From the NCBI GenBank assembly GCA_905194315.1, contig CAJJRX010000022.1, positions 1-39,076 on the forward strand: a DNA stretch of 39,076 nt. The letters are read 5' to 3'. Below are positions 16,876 to 26,192 of the stretch, piece by piece. The stretch's first letter is position 1; each line of letters opens with the position of its first letter. Origin of the DNA: an uncultured Sutterella sp. (GTDB lineage Bacteria; Pseudomonadota; Gammaproteobacteria; Burkholderiales; Burkholderiaceae_F). Both the position numbers and the translations under genes were made by a program. The notes beneath the pieces are model-generated. The model was not told where the DNA came from. It searched no databases and was given only the letters and a program-made list of their open reading frames with translations.

Positions 16876-17811
16876 ATGCAGGCTAAAGGGCTTTTTCAGG
16901 GAGTTCGCCTCACGGTCTTTGCACCGTCGAGACAGTGGATGACGTCTCAGGGAGAGGTGGATTACGCCCTGCACGAAAAGGCGCTCTGCGCACTGGAGAC
17001 TCTCGGCTTTGAGCTGAGGCTCACCGGCTCGGTATGGCTCGAAGACCGGCGCTTTGCCGGCACTGACCCGGAGCGCGCGGCGGATTTTGTGACGGCACTC
17101 AATCTTGAAGGCAGTGACCTTCTGATGGCCCTTCGGGGCGGCTGGGGCGCGGCACGAATGCTCTCGTGCCTTGACTGGGAGGCGATCCCCGGGGAAATTC
17201 CGCCGCTTGTGGGGTACTCCGACATTACCGCCATCAACCTTGCCCTCTTAGCCCGGAAAAACATTGTCTCCTGGCAGGGACCGACACTGCGCGATCTGAT
17301 CGATCCGGATCCGCTCACGCTTGAAGGGCTTGAGATGGTGCTCGGCCGGCGGCCGTTTTCGCTCACCTGGCCGGCACGCCGGTTTTTCGGCAGTGAGAGA
17401 GGGGAGGTGAGCGGCGTTCTCTGGGGCGGCAATCTGAGTGTGCTCACGAGCCTGATCGGCACGCCGTATTTCCCCTCGGGGGTTCTCGCCTCGGACAATA
17501 TTCTCTTTCTTGAGGACGTCTCTGAACCAGCCTACCGCATCGACAGAATGCTTATGCAGCTTGAACTCGCAGGTGCGCTTCGCCACACAAAAGCGATTGT
17601 GGCCGGAGAATTCACCGGGGCCGATCAGAGCTGCGGCTGGGACGGGGATTTTGAACTTTTTGATGCTCTTGTGGACACCGCGGAGCGCTCCGGTGTGCCC
17701 GTGATCGACGGGTTGCCCTTCGGACATGTGCACGCCAAAACGTCGCTGCCCGTTGGCGAGCGTGTGAGGCTCGTCTACAGCGGGGACGGCGTAACGCTTG
17801 AGAGACGCTGA
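16876..17811 (+). CDS. ldcA: LD-carboxypeptidase, peptidase family S66
   Basis: 311 residues. The nucleophile motif GYSDITAINLALL (Ser115) follows the ALRGGWGAARML segment. The acidic residue and partner histidine lie in LEDVSEPAYRIDRML and FGHVHAKTSLPVG. These enzymes trim the terminal D-alanine from murein tetrapeptides in the cytoplasm during peptidoglycan recycling. There is no signal peptide, which fits a cytoplasmic location. The gene starts 11 bp after tadA and precedes the sensor kinase by 29 bp, so the three are probably cotranscribed. Other S66 members cleave microcin C-type compounds; the generic recycling role is the simpler call. Confidence 0.9.
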   Translation: MQAKGLFQGVRLTVFAPSRQWMTSQGEVDYALHEKALCALETLGFELRLTGSVWLEDRRFAGTDPERAADFVTALNLEGSDLLMALRGGWGAARMLSCLDWEAIPGEIPPLVGYSDITAINLALLARKNIVSWQGPTLRDLIDPDPLTLEGLEMVLGRRPFSLTWPARRFFGSERGEVSGVLWGGNLSVLTSLIGTPYFPSGVLASDNILFLEDVSEPAYRIDRMLMQLELAGALRHTKAIVAGEFTGADQSCGWDGDFELFDALVDTAERSGVPVIDGLPFGHVHAKTSLPVGERVRLVYSGDGVTLERR

Positions 17812-17840
17812 ACACACACAGGACAAGGAACAATCCGGAC

Positions 17841-19700
17841 ATGGCTGACAGTCAATGGAAATGGCTCTACCGCGGCATTTTCCGCCCGACACATCTCACG
17901 GCGAGAATGCTCATCAAGATGATTCTCACCTCGATACGTCTGCAGCCCGTGGCGCTGCTGGCGCAGTTTGCCGGGATGACGAGCCTGGTGGCGGTATTCT
18001 GGAACAGTGATGTGAGCAGGGTGTTCCTGCTCGTCTGGTACGGGCTCGGACTTGCGCAGATTTATTTTTCACTGCGCTATGTGCGCCACTTCTGGCGGGA
18101 TCGCGACCGTGTGACCCGCGTGAGGATCTGGGTGCGGCGCTGGACTGCACTCGCCGTTGCCGCCGGGGTGATCTGGGGGATTGCCGGCCCGTCGCTGATG
18201 CTGCCCCTCTCGGGGATCTCCCAGGTGGTGACAGTTGCCGTTGTCGTGGCGGTGACCTTTGCAAGCTGGCCGGTGTATGCCTGCTGGCTGCCATCGCTCA
18301 CGGCCTTCACCTTTTTGTCGCTCACCCCGATGATGATCACCTTCGCCGTGCAGTTCGGTATCAGCGAGGCGCTGATGATGGGCGTGCTTGTTGCAAGCAG
18401 CGGCTTTATTCTGTACTCCGGAAGAAAGCTCAACGAAATGGTGATCTCCGCCATTCTCACCGATGATAAAAACCGCCGCCTTGTCGAGCGGCTGCAGACC
18501 GAGGTGACGCAGTCCGAGAAGGCCCGCCGCATGGCGGAGCATCTGAGTGAGCGGCGAAGCCGGTTTTTTGCGGCGGCCAATCATGACATCCGTCAGCCGC
18601 TGCAGGCCATGGGGATCTACCTGGATCTGCTGCGTCGCCGTGCCACCCCTGAGACTCGTCCGGTGGTTGAAGAGCTGCTCAAGACGAGCGCCTCGATTTC
18701 AACCCTTGTTGAGCAGGTGCTCACGGTGACCCGGATGGAGTTCGGGCGGCTTGATCTGCATCCGGAGGTGGTGTTTCTGCCGGAATTTCTTGAGGAGCTT
18801 GCCCAGGAATGCCGCCCGGTGGCAACCCGGAAAGGTCTGGTGATCCGCGTGGTCTCGGCGCAGGTGTCGGTCATGACCGACCGCATCATGCTCAAACGCG
18901 CCCTCAAAAATCTTGTCAGCAACGCCATCAACTATTCCAGAGCGGATGCAGAGTTGCCTGAGATTGTGATCGGCGCCAGACATCTGGGCTCGGGTGACGT
19001 GAGTATCGGGGTGTATGACTGCGGTCCGGGTCTGAGTGCGGATGACAGAAAGCGGCTCTTTGAAACGTTTTTCCGCGGCTCGGCCGGCAAAGAGAATCCG
19101 GGCAGCGGTTTCGGTCTGGGTCTCTCGATTGTCAAAGGGCTTGCCAAACAGCTTGATGCGACGCTCTCCGTGTCTTCCCGTCCCGGACGGGGCAGTGTTT
19201 TTCGCATGACTTTCCCGGCTGCCGAGACGGTGCACAGTCTGCCTGAACGGGGCAAGGATGAGGTAAAGCTTGAGATTCCCGCCTGGCAGGGGACGGCGCT
19301 GGTGCTCGAGGATAACGTGATGGTGGCCCGTGCTGTCGGGGCGCTGCTTGAGGGCTGGGGCGCAAAGGTTCAGGTTTTCAATGCGCCCGATGAACGCTTT
19401 AAAGCCTGGGTAAAGGAGAATATCCGCGAGGTGGCTGTCTTTATCACAGACTTCAATCTCGGCGAGGATGTGCCTGACGGGCTCGAGGCGATTGTCGAGG
19501 TCACGCTCGCGGCAGAAGCGGTGAAAAAGCCTGTCGAGACGGTACTGCTCACCGCGGTGGCGAGCGACCTGATTGAAACACGCTGGAAAACGCTTAAAAA
19601 CGCGCATCCCTCGCTGCCGCTGGTGTTCCCGAGTGTGCTTCAGAAACCCATCGACGAGGAGGGACTTCTGGAGGTGATGCGGAAGTCACAGATGAATTAA
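17841..19700 (+). CDS. Hybrid sensor histidine kinase
   Basis: 619 residues. The first 200 hold about six membrane helices with little periplasmic sequence (for example VAAGVIWGIAGPSLMLPL). The H-box is FFAAANHDIRQPLQAMGIYL, the N-box LKNLVSNAINYSR, and the ATP lid DCGPGLSADDRKRLFETFF followed by GSGFGLGLSIVKGLA. A C-terminal receiver domain starts near GTALVLEDNVMVARAV, with the likely phospho-acceptor Asp in VFITDFNLGED. This resembles the RpfC/LuxN-like DIRQP class that works with NarL-type regulators. The response regulator gene follows 61 bp downstream and is the obvious partner. The stimulus is unknown; a membrane-embedded sensor suggests a lipophilic or respiratory cue. Confidence 0.9.
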   Translation: MADSQWKWLYRGIFRPTHLTARMLIKMILTSIRLQPVALLAQFAGMTSLVAVFWNSDVSRVFLLVWYGLGLAQIYFSLRYVRHFWRDRDRVTRVRIWVRRWTALAVAAGVIWGIAGPSLMLPLSGISQVVTVAVVVAVTFASWPVYACWLPSLTAFTFLSLTPMMITFAVQFGISEALMMGVLVASSGFILYSGRKLNEMVISAILTDDKNRRLVERLQTEVTQSEKARRMAEHLSERRSRFFAAANHDIRQPLQAMGIYLDLLRRRATPETRPVVEELLKTSASISTLVEQVLTVTRMEFGRLDLHPEVVFLPEFLEELAQECRPVATRKGLVIRVVSAQVSVMTDRIMLKRALKNLVSNAINYSRADAELPEIVIGARHLGSGDVSIGVYDCGPGLSADDRKRLFETFFRGSAGKENPGSGFGLGLSIVKGLAKQLDATLSVSSRPGRGSVFRMTFPAAETVHSLPERGKDEVKLEIPAWQGTALVLEDNVMVARAVGALLEGWGAKVQVFNAPDERFKAWVKENIREVAVFITDFNLGEDVPDGLEAIVEVTLAAEAVKKPVETVLLTAVASDLIETRWKTLKNAHPSLPLVFPSVLQKPIDEEGLLEVMRKSQMN

Positions 19701-19761
19701 GCAGACTCTGAGAGTACAATAAAGATCTGCTCAACGCGACAGATATTCGGAGAACTATTGT

Positions 19762-20421
19762 ATGCAGTACCTCATTGTGGATGATCATGCTTTGATTACC
19801 TCGGCCGTGTCAATGCTTCTGGAGGACCGGGATCCGCAAGCCGTGGTACACACTGCAGGCTCCTCTGACGGGGCGCTCGCGCTCATTGATGAGTATGGTG
19901 ACAGCACCGATCTGCTGATTCTGGATCTGGGCATGCCCGGTGTGCAGGGCACGGAGCTTATGGAGGAGATCGTCCGCCGTCAGCCGTTTATGAAGATTCT
20001 GGTTCTCTCCGGTTCCACCGATCGGACAAGCATTATGCGGGTGCTGCAGCTCGGCGCTGCAGGGTTTGTTCCCAAGAGTCTCGACCCGGAAATGCTCACC
20101 ACCGCCATCGATTTTGTGCTCAAGGGCGGTGTGTTTATTCCCACCAAACTGCTGAGTGACGGTCAGCGTGAGGGGATTTTCAACGAAACCACCGAACGGC
20201 TCAAGCCGCAGACGCCGGAGGTGCATCTCACCGAACGGCAGAAGGATGTGCTCAAGCAGCTTGCCAAAGGGGCGCCGATCAAGCGGATCTGTCTTGATCT
20301 GAATCTCTCCGAGGGCACCATCAAAACCCATGTGTCGGCCATCTACCGTGCGTTCGGTGCCACGAACCGCACTGAAGCGCTCCTTGCCGCACGCCGCGCA
20401 GGCTACGACATCGACGTGTAG
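19762..20421 (+). CDS. NarL/LuxR-type response regulator
   Basis: 219 residues. The receiver domain has the acidic pair in YLIVDDHALI, phospho-acceptor Asp55 in LILDLGMPG and the lysine in GFVPKSL. The C-terminal LuxR-type helix-turn-helix reads LTERQKDVLKQLAKG, then LNLSEGTIKTHVSAIYRAF. CGGAGAA precedes the ATG. It is the likely output of the hybrid kinase just upstream and the last gene of a ten-kilobase co-directional run. Its targets are unknown. Confidence 0.93.
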   Translation: MQYLIVDDHALITSAVSMLLEDRDPQAVVHTAGSSDGALALIDEYGDSTDLLILDLGMPGVQGTELMEEIVRRQPFMKILVLSGSTDRTSIMRVLQLGAAGFVPKSLDPEMLTTAIDFVLKGGVFIPTKLLSDGQREGIFNETTERLKPQTPEVHLTERQKDVLKQLAKGAPIKRICLDLNLSEGTIKTHVSAIYRAFGATNRTEALLAARRAGYDIDV

Positions 20422-20475
20422 TCACCGTGCCCGCCGGCTCAAAGAGAGCAGAGGACAGCCGCACCAAATACAAAC

Positions 20476-20507
20476 AACGCCCGGACGCACACTGCGCCCG
20501 GGCGTTT
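20476..20507. terminator. Bidirectional intrinsic terminator
   Basis: The stem AACGCCCGG (20476-20484) with CCGGGCGTT (20498-20506) is extended inside by CGCA with TGCG. It separates the response regulator (+, ends 20421) from ppk (-, ends 20532), and it has T-rich sequence on the right and A-rich on the left. Confidence 0.8.
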
Positions 20508-20531
20508 AATTTAGGGTTTCCCGTCTGATGT

Positions 20532-22667
20532 TCAGTTTTCAGGACGGGTGTTGAGCAGATCCCGGATCAGGTCCTGGCTCGAGTAGATCGCCTCGTCGGG
20601 TTCACGGGTAATGCGGTCATACGTGCCGTCGGACTTCAGAATCCAGGCATTCACGTTATCGGCGAGCTGCGGCTCGAGAATATCGTGAAGGATGCGTTCG
20701 CGCAGGTGCGGCGCATTGATCGGCGTCACCGTTTCAATACGGCCGTTGAGGTTGCGGGGCATCATGTCAGCCGAGCCCATGTACATCTTCATGTTGCCGT
20801 TGTTCGCAAAGCAGTACACGCGGGCATGTTCGAGGTAGCGGCCCACAATCGAGCGGACCGTGATCGTTTCCGACACGCCGGGAATCCCGGGACGCAGACA
20901 GCAGATACCGCGGATGATGCAGTCGATTTTCACGCCGGCCTGACTGGCGCGGTAAAGCGCACGAATCACCTTCGGGTCAACGAGCTGATTGAGTTTGAAG
21001 ATGATATAGCCGTTGCCGTGAGCCTTGTGGCTTTCGATCTCCCGATCGATGGCGGCGATCATGTTGTCACGCATGTTCACAGGCGAGACCCAGAGACTGC
21101 GGTAATGATCAACCACGCCGCAGCCTGTGATCACATTGAAGAGCTCGAGCACATCGTCACAGATCTCTTTGTTGGAGGTAAAGAGTCCGAGGTCGGTATA
21201 GATCTTGGCAGAGGAGGCGTTGTAGTTGCCCGTGCCGATATGCACGAAGCGTTCGACACTCTTTTCCCCGCGGCGGATCACCAGCGCGAGTTTGGCGTGA
21301 ATCTTGAGGTTGGGGAAGCCGTAGACGACATTGACCCCGGCCGCTTCCAGATTTTCCGCCCAGTTGATGTTGCGTTCCTCGTCAAAGCGCGCCTTGAGTT
21401 CCACCACGGCGGTAACCTGTTTGCCGCGGCGGCGTGCATCGAGCAGCGCCTGCACAATGGGCGAGTTGGAGCCGCAGCGGTACAGTGTCTGCTTGATGGC
21501 AACAACCTTCGGATCACGGGCGGCACGCTGCAGGAATTCCACCGTGCCGTCAAAGGATTCGTAGGGATGGTAGAGCAGAAGGTCTTCCTTGAGCAGTGTG
21601 GCGAAGAGATCCTCATCCTGCTGGAAGGGTGTCGGCAGACGCGAGGCCACCGGCGGATACTTCAGATCCTCACGGTCAAGACCGGAGATCTGGATGAAGT
21701 CGCTCATGCTGAAGGGCAGACGGGTGCGCAGAATCTGTGTCTGAGTCACATTCAGGTTCTTGATCAGGAATTCCTGCAGACGGCGGCTCATGCCGTATTC
21801 AATCTGCAGACGCACCACGGAGCCGAAGCGGCGCTGCTCGACAAAGTCGCGCACGGCGGCGAGAAGGTCATCGGCCTCGTCCTCTTCAATTTCTCCGTCC
21901 GTGTTGCGGATGATGCGGAAGAGCCCGTAGCTCTTGATCGCATACCCCGGGAAGAGCCGGTCAAGGCGGGCGGCTACCAGATCCTCAAGGCAGAGAATAC
22001 GTTCGCCGGCAGGACGCGTGCTGAGGGTGACATTGCTGCTCTGACGGTCAAAATAGAGGAATCGCGGCAGGTTGTTCGGACACTTCAGACGGGCAAAGCG
22101 GGTGAGCCCCGTCACCGAGGGGTGCGTGCCCATGAGTTCGATCACAAAGTTGATACTCGTGTTGGAGATCATGGGGAAGGGGTGACCGGCGTCAACAGAC
22201 TGCGGCGTGAGGGTCGGGAACACCTCGCTGTCAAAGAATTCGTCGGCGAGGGCGCGCTCCCTGGCATTGAGATCCTTATAGGTCACAAGTTCAATGCCGG
22301 CTTTCTTCAGCGCAGGCAGCAGATCGTTCTGCCAGAGCGCCTCCGCATCGGTCCACATGTTCTGGGAGATGTCCCGGATCTGCTTGAGCAGCTGTGCGGC
22401 GGTCAGACCGTCAGCCGCAGTGGAGGTCACGCCGCGGCGGGCCTGCTGCTGCAGATTCTTGACGCGCACCATGTAGAATTCGTCAAGGTTGTTAAAGAAG
22501 ATCGAAAAGAACTTAAGGCGCTCGAGCAGCGGAACCGTTTTATCCGCCGCTGTCTCCATCACTTTCTGGTCGAAGGCAAGCCAGCTGATTTCACGGTTGG
22601 TATACAGTCTGGGCTCTGTCAGGTCTACCGTAGGCTGGGAAGGCGTTGTTGTGTTCTTTTGTGACAT
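20532..22667 (-). CDS. ppk: Polyphosphate kinase 1
   Basis: 711 residues, the usual PPK1 length. It polymerises the gamma-phosphate of ATP into polyphosphate. The N-terminal domain starts LYTNREISWLAFDQKVMETA and continues FFNNLDEFYMVRV. The phospholipase-D-like catalytic half has VERFVHIGTGNYNASSAKIY, with the autophosphorylated histidine at His476, and VYCFANNGNMKMYMGSADMM. ATAGGAG precedes the ATG. It is a single-gene unit with its own promoter and converges on the response regulator gene. Confidence 0.97.
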   Translation of the reverse strand: MSQKNTTTPSQPTVDLTEPRLYTNREISWLAFDQKVMETAADKTVPLLERLKFFSIFFNNLDEFYMVRVKNLQQQARRGVTSTAADGLTAAQLLKQIRDISQNMWTDAEALWQNDLLPALKKAGIELVTYKDLNARERALADEFFDSEVFPTLTPQSVDAGHPFPMISNTSINFVIELMGTHPSVTGLTRFARLKCPNNLPRFLYFDRQSSNVTLSTRPAGERILCLEDLVAARLDRLFPGYAIKSYGLFRIIRNTDGEIEEDEADDLLAAVRDFVEQRRFGSVVRLQIEYGMSRRLQEFLIKNLNVTQTQILRTRLPFSMSDFIQISGLDREDLKYPPVASRLPTPFQQDEDLFATLLKEDLLLYHPYESFDGTVEFLQRAARDPKVVAIKQTLYRCGSNSPIVQALLDARRRGKQVTAVVELKARFDEERNINWAENLEAAGVNVVYGFPNLKIHAKLALVIRRGEKSVERFVHIGTGNYNASSAKIYTDLGLFTSNKEICDDVLELFNVITGCGVVDHYRSLWVSPVNMRDNMIAAIDREIESHKAHGNGYIIFKLNQLVDPKVIRALYRASQAGVKIDCIIRGICCLRPGIPGVSETITVRSIVGRYLEHARVYCFANNGNMKMYMGSADMMPRNLNGRIETVTPINAPHLRERILHDILEPQLADNVNAWILKSDGTYDRITREPDEAIYSSQDLIRDLLNTRPEN

Positions 22668-22714
22668 GCAGAACTCCTATTGGATTTTCACTGGGGGGAT
22701 ACTTTTATTTTAGG

Positions 22715-22746
22715 CTTTTATTGCGTTTAGCATTTGGTGTAAACGC
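22715..22746 (-). promoter_or_regulatory. ppk promoter with overlapping inverted repeat
   Basis: On the minus strand TTTACA (-35, 22743-22738) and TAAAAG (-10, 22720-22715) are 17 bp apart. A perfect 7-bp inverted repeat, GCGTTTA (22723-22729) N10 TAAACGC (22740-22746), overlaps the -35 and spacer, where a repressor could act. It does not match the Pho box consensus. The remaining spacer to 22895 shows a TCCGGC/GCCGGA hairpin near the end of the transporter gene, without a T tract. Confidence 0.5.
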
Positions 22747-22895
22747 GTTCATTTGCCGTTTTTTCGTTAGTGTTTTCCCCTAGTAGCTCAAGCGTTTGAG
22801 CCTTGTCCTGAACGGGCGGGTGCACCGGTGGAGGAAACGGTACATTTTTTTCTGACATTTCCTTCGCTTTCCCGGATCCGGCTCCGCCGGACGGT

Positions 22896-24383
22896 TCAGT
22901 ATCTGCGGGTGTGAAAGAGCTCCGCAGCGGAAAGCTCACCGGCGATGGCACCTTTTTCCATCAGGAGAATCCGGTCACACATGGCGGCGGCGAGTTCTGT
23001 ATCGTGCGTGATGAAGAGCCAGGTCATGTCCGGGGTTTTCAGTGTTTTGAGCAGGGCAACAAGCGAACCCGATACGGCGGCATCAAGCGAGCTCAGAGCC
23101 TCGTCAAAGACCACAAACTGCGGTGAGGCCGAGAGTGCACGGGCCAGCGCGATGCGCTGCGCCTCCCCGCCCGAGAGCATATGCGCATAGGCATTGAGGC
23201 GCGCCTCGCCGAGGCCGACCATGCTGATGAGTTTTTCAGCCTCCCCCTCAAGCGGACGGCCGAGAATACGGAGCGGCTCAAGAAGCAGATCACGTACGCG
23301 CATGGTCGGATTGAGACTGTCAATATAGTCCTGAAACACCACGCTCAGAGCACCCGGATGAGCACTGATCCAGTCCTGCTGTGCCATTCCCTCAAACGTG
23401 ATGCTGCCTGCATCAGGTTTTTCCAGTCCGAGAAGCAGCCTTGAGAGCGTACTTTTGCCTGTGCCCGATGGTGCAACCAGTCCGAGCACCTCACCCCGGC
23501 GCAGGGTGAAGGAGAGGTTTTCAAACACGGTATTGCTCCGGCGCCAGCCGGTCCGGTAACGCCGGGTGAGATTTTTCACCTCGATAAAGGGGGCGGCGGA
23601 CGCATTTTGAGGAGCGGCCGCAGCATGTGCCTGAGCTGCATTAACTGTGAGCATCCGGCCGGCGATCAGGCGCCGCGTGGCAGGGGCGTGCGGATCGAGC
23701 AGAATTTCCGGGCCGCCGTGCTCAACGAGCCGGCCCGCATCCATCACAAAGAGTTCATCGGCCCAGTTAGCGGCAAGCTTCAGGTCATGGGTGATCAGCA
23801 TCACGGTAGTGCCGTGCGCTTTTCTGAGCGTATCAAGCCGCTCGAGAGACTCCTCTCTGAGGGCGGCATCGAGTGCGCCGACGGTTTCGTCAGCGATGAC
23901 CAGATCGGGCGGGTTGATCATGGCTGCGGCAAGCATTGTGCGCTGCAGCATACCGCCGGAGAGCTCGCAGGGGTAATGAGCGAGAATGCGTTCGGGCTCG
24001 GCAAAACCCAGCTCCCCGAGCACGGTTCGCAGCTTCTCCCGGAAGGCGGATTTGCTGCGTGCGGCGTCCGGCACCCCTTCGCCAAGCTGAGTGCCCAGAC
24101 GCACCAGAGGATCCCAGGCGTTCATCGCCTGCTGAACCAGATAGAGGATGCGCAGCTTTTTCTGTCCTTCGGCGAGATGCTCACGCACAAGACCGCTACG
24201 TGTGAAATTCTCCGGCAGCAGACCGGCCAGCGCACGCGTGAGCAGACTTTTGCCCGCCCCGGAAGCGCCGAGCAGGGCGATACGTTTCCCTCGTCCGATC
24301 TCCAGGGTGACCTGACTGACCAGCTGCACGCCCGAGGGGGCTGTGACAGCAAGGTCCTTTGCAAAGACAAGCAGATCCTTCAC
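22896..24383 (-). CDS. Fused NikD-NikE nickel transporter ATPase
   Basis: 495 residues made of two ABC ATPase domains in one chain. Domain 1 has Walker A GASGAGKSLLTRAL, signature LSGGMLQRTMLAAAMI and Walker B DLVIADE. Domain 2 (from about residue 265) has Walker A APSGTGKSTLSRLL, signature LSGGEAQRIALARAL and Walker B FVVFDEA. Switch histidines ITHD are present in both. NikD and NikE are normally separate proteins of about 250 residues. The start overlaps the nikC stop by 4 bp (ATGA), so the two are translationally coupled. Substrate assignment comes from the NikA-like binding protein in the same operon. Confidence 0.88.
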   Translation of the reverse strand: MKDLLVFAKDLAVTAPSGVQLVSQVTLEIGRGKRIALLGASGAGKSLLTRALAGLLPENFTRSGLVREHLAEGQKKLRILYLVQQAMNAWDPLVRLGTQLGEGVPDAARSKSAFREKLRTVLGELGFAEPERILAHYPCELSGGMLQRTMLAAAMINPPDLVIADETVGALDAALREESLERLDTLRKAHGTTVMLITHDLKLAANWADELFVMDAGRLVEHGGPEILLDPHAPATRRLIAGRMLTVNAAQAHAAAAPQNASAAPFIEVKNLTRRYRTGWRRSNTVFENLSFTLRRGEVLGLVAPSGTGKSTLSRLLLGLEKPDAGSITFEGMAQQDWISAHPGALSVVFQDYIDSLNPTMRVRDLLLEPLRILGRPLEGEAEKLISMVGLGEARLNAYAHMLSGGEAQRIALARALSASPQFVVFDEALSSLDAAVSGSLVALLKTLKTPDMTWLFITHDTELAAAMCDRILLMEKGAIAGELSAAELFHTRRY

Positions 24384-25216
24384 CGCGGACCTCCTTTGCG
24401 GGAGCGGCGCACATCGAGCGCATCACGCAGACCGTCACCGAGAAAATTGATTGCTGCCGCCACAAACACAATCGCCAGTCCGGGCGGGAGCATCTGATAA
24501 GGCGCACTGAAAAAGACGTCTCTGGCCTCCGAGAGCATCATGCCCCATTCGGGGGCCGGCGGCTGCACGCCGAGACCGAGGAACCCGAGAGCGGACATCA
24601 TCAGCATGACAGCCGCCGAGTCAAGCGTCATCAGAACAGAGAATTCGCCTGCCACGGACGGAATATAGTGCCGCAGGAGAAGGTGAGTGCGCGAGGCGCC
24701 TGCGAGCTCGGCAAATCGCAGATAGCCTCTTGAGCGCACCCCGACGAGCATTGAGCGCATCATGCGTGCGTACCAGCTCCATTTGGCAAGTACACAGGCC
24801 AGCACCACATGATCGAGCCCGGGGCCGAGCATGCCGACAATGGCCAGAATCATCACTTCGCCCGGAAACGACATCAGTGCGTCACACAGCCGCATCATCA
24901 GCCGCTCGACACGTGCACCGGCAGCCACGGCAATTGAGCCGTACAGTGCTCCCGCCAGACATGTAAGCAGCATGGTGAGCAGCGACAGACAGACCGTGCT
25001 GCGGATGCCGTAGAGCAGGCGCGTGAGAATGTCACGCCCGAGCAGATCGGTGCCGAGCCAGTGGCTCACCGTTGGTGTTTCAAGCCTTGCGGCAAGATTC
25101 ATGGCATCGGGTTCATACGGTGTGAGCCATGGGGCCAGCGCGCCGAGCAGCAGCACAGCGGCAATAATAAAAAGCGGGATCGCCACATCCTTGCGTAAAA
25201 GAAGGGACTCAGTCAT
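24380..25216 (-). CDS. nikC: Nickel ABC transporter permease NikC
   Basis: 278 residues with about six membrane helices. HWLGTDLLGRDILTRLLYGI is the DppC/NikC N-terminal signature, and the EAA-loop region reads AELAGASRTHLLLRHYIP. The late segment GFLGLGVQPPAPEWGMML matches E. coli NikC closely (GLGV, AEWG). The frame overlaps nikB and the ATPase gene by 4 bp each. Confidence 0.88.
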   Translation of the reverse strand: MTESLLLRKDVAIPLFIIAAVLLLGALAPWLTPYEPDAMNLAARLETPTVSHWLGTDLLGRDILTRLLYGIRSTVCLSLLTMLLTCLAGALYGSIAVAAGARVERLMMRLCDALMSFPGEVMILAIVGMLGPGLDHVVLACVLAKWSWYARMMRSMLVGVRSRGYLRFAELAGASRTHLLLRHYIPSVAGEFSVLMTLDSAAVMLMMSALGFLGLGVQPPAPEWGMMLSEARDVFFSAPYQMLPPGLAIVFVAAAINFLGDGLRDALDVRRSRKGGPR

Positions 25217-26154
25217 ACCTGCCCCCGTTTTGAGAGGCGATCCCGGGGATCGAGCCAGAGAATAAAAATTTCGCTCGCGAGGTTAAAAAGCACAAACAGT
25301 GTGGCGGTGAGCAGGGCGTAGGCCGAGATAACCGGCAGGTCCCGGTTGAAGATCGCGCTCACACAAAGCCTCCCGATACCCGGCCAGGCGAAGACGGTTT
25401 CAATGACAAACGCGCCGGCAATGAGTTTCGGGATCGACATGCCCAGCGCGGCGGCACTGCCGCGCAGGGAGTTGAGCCACACATGCATGAGAATGCGCAC
25501 ACGGCTCAGACCGCGGCTTCTGGCAAAGAGCACCCAGTCGGTGCTGAGTGCGGCGAGCATTTCCGAGCGCATCAGCCGTGCGTAGCTCGACAGATACATC
25601 AGCGAGAGTGTCACCGCGGGCAGAATGATGCTGCCCGGAGCGCTCATGCCGCTTGTCGGCAGCCAGTTGAGGTAAACAGCGAAAAACCACATCAGGAGCA
25701 GACCGACCCAGAATGAAGGCATGGCGCCGGTGATAAACACCGCCGCACGCAGCAGCCGGTCGGTGACGCCGCCCGGACGCATGGCACAGAGCATGGCGAT
25801 CAGAGCCGAGAGCGTGATGATGATGGCAAGGGCGGCAAGCGCAAGTTCAAAGGTTGCCCCTAGCGCCGGCAGCATATCCTCAAGGACAGGCCGGCCGGTG
25901 ACGAAGCTTTTTCCGAAGTCGCCCGTCAGCACATTGCCCGCCCAGTGGACGTAGCGCAGCAGAAACGGTTCATCAAGACCGAGCTCGTGGCGCGTCTGTG
26001 CAATAAGCTCCGGTGTGGGCACCATTGCATTGACGCGAATGGCAACCTCCGCAGGATCGGAGGGCGCGAGCATCATGAGCGAGAACGTCACGAAACTCAC
26101 CGCTATCAGTGTGGGGATAAGCCACAGTATTCGCAAGGCAACGGCACGGAGCAT
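25213..26154 (-). CDS. nikB: Nickel ABC transporter permease NikB
   Basis: 313 residues from the ATG at 26154, which gives MLRAVALRILWLIP, aligned with the start of E. coli NikB. A TTG eight codons upstream is also open. Family motifs include TRHELGLDEPFLLRY, GDFGKSFVTGRPVLEDMLP and VIETVFAWPGIGRLCVSAIF. It works with NikC as the membrane channel. It lies 38 bp downstream of nikA, and its stop overlaps the nikC start. Confidence 0.88.
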   Translation of the reverse strand: MLRAVALRILWLIPTLIAVSFVTFSLMMLAPSDPAEVAIRVNAMVPTPELIAQTRHELGLDEPFLLRYVHWAGNVLTGDFGKSFVTGRPVLEDMLPALGATFELALAALAIIITLSALIAMLCAMRPGGVTDRLLRAAVFITGAMPSFWVGLLLMWFFAVYLNWLPTSGMSAPGSIILPAVTLSLMYLSSYARLMRSEMLAALSTDWVLFARSRGLSRVRILMHVWLNSLRGSAAALGMSIPKLIAGAFVIETVFAWPGIGRLCVSAIFNRDLPVISAYALLTATLFVLFNLASEIFILWLDPRDRLSKRGQV

Positions 26155-26192
26155 TGTGGTGAAACCGGTTATCTGCAAGTCGGACTGCTTAC

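Noticed and set aside
20685..22664. A 659-residue open frame antisense to ppk
   Set aside because: Mirror frame of a confidently identified gene; no ribosome site or family match.
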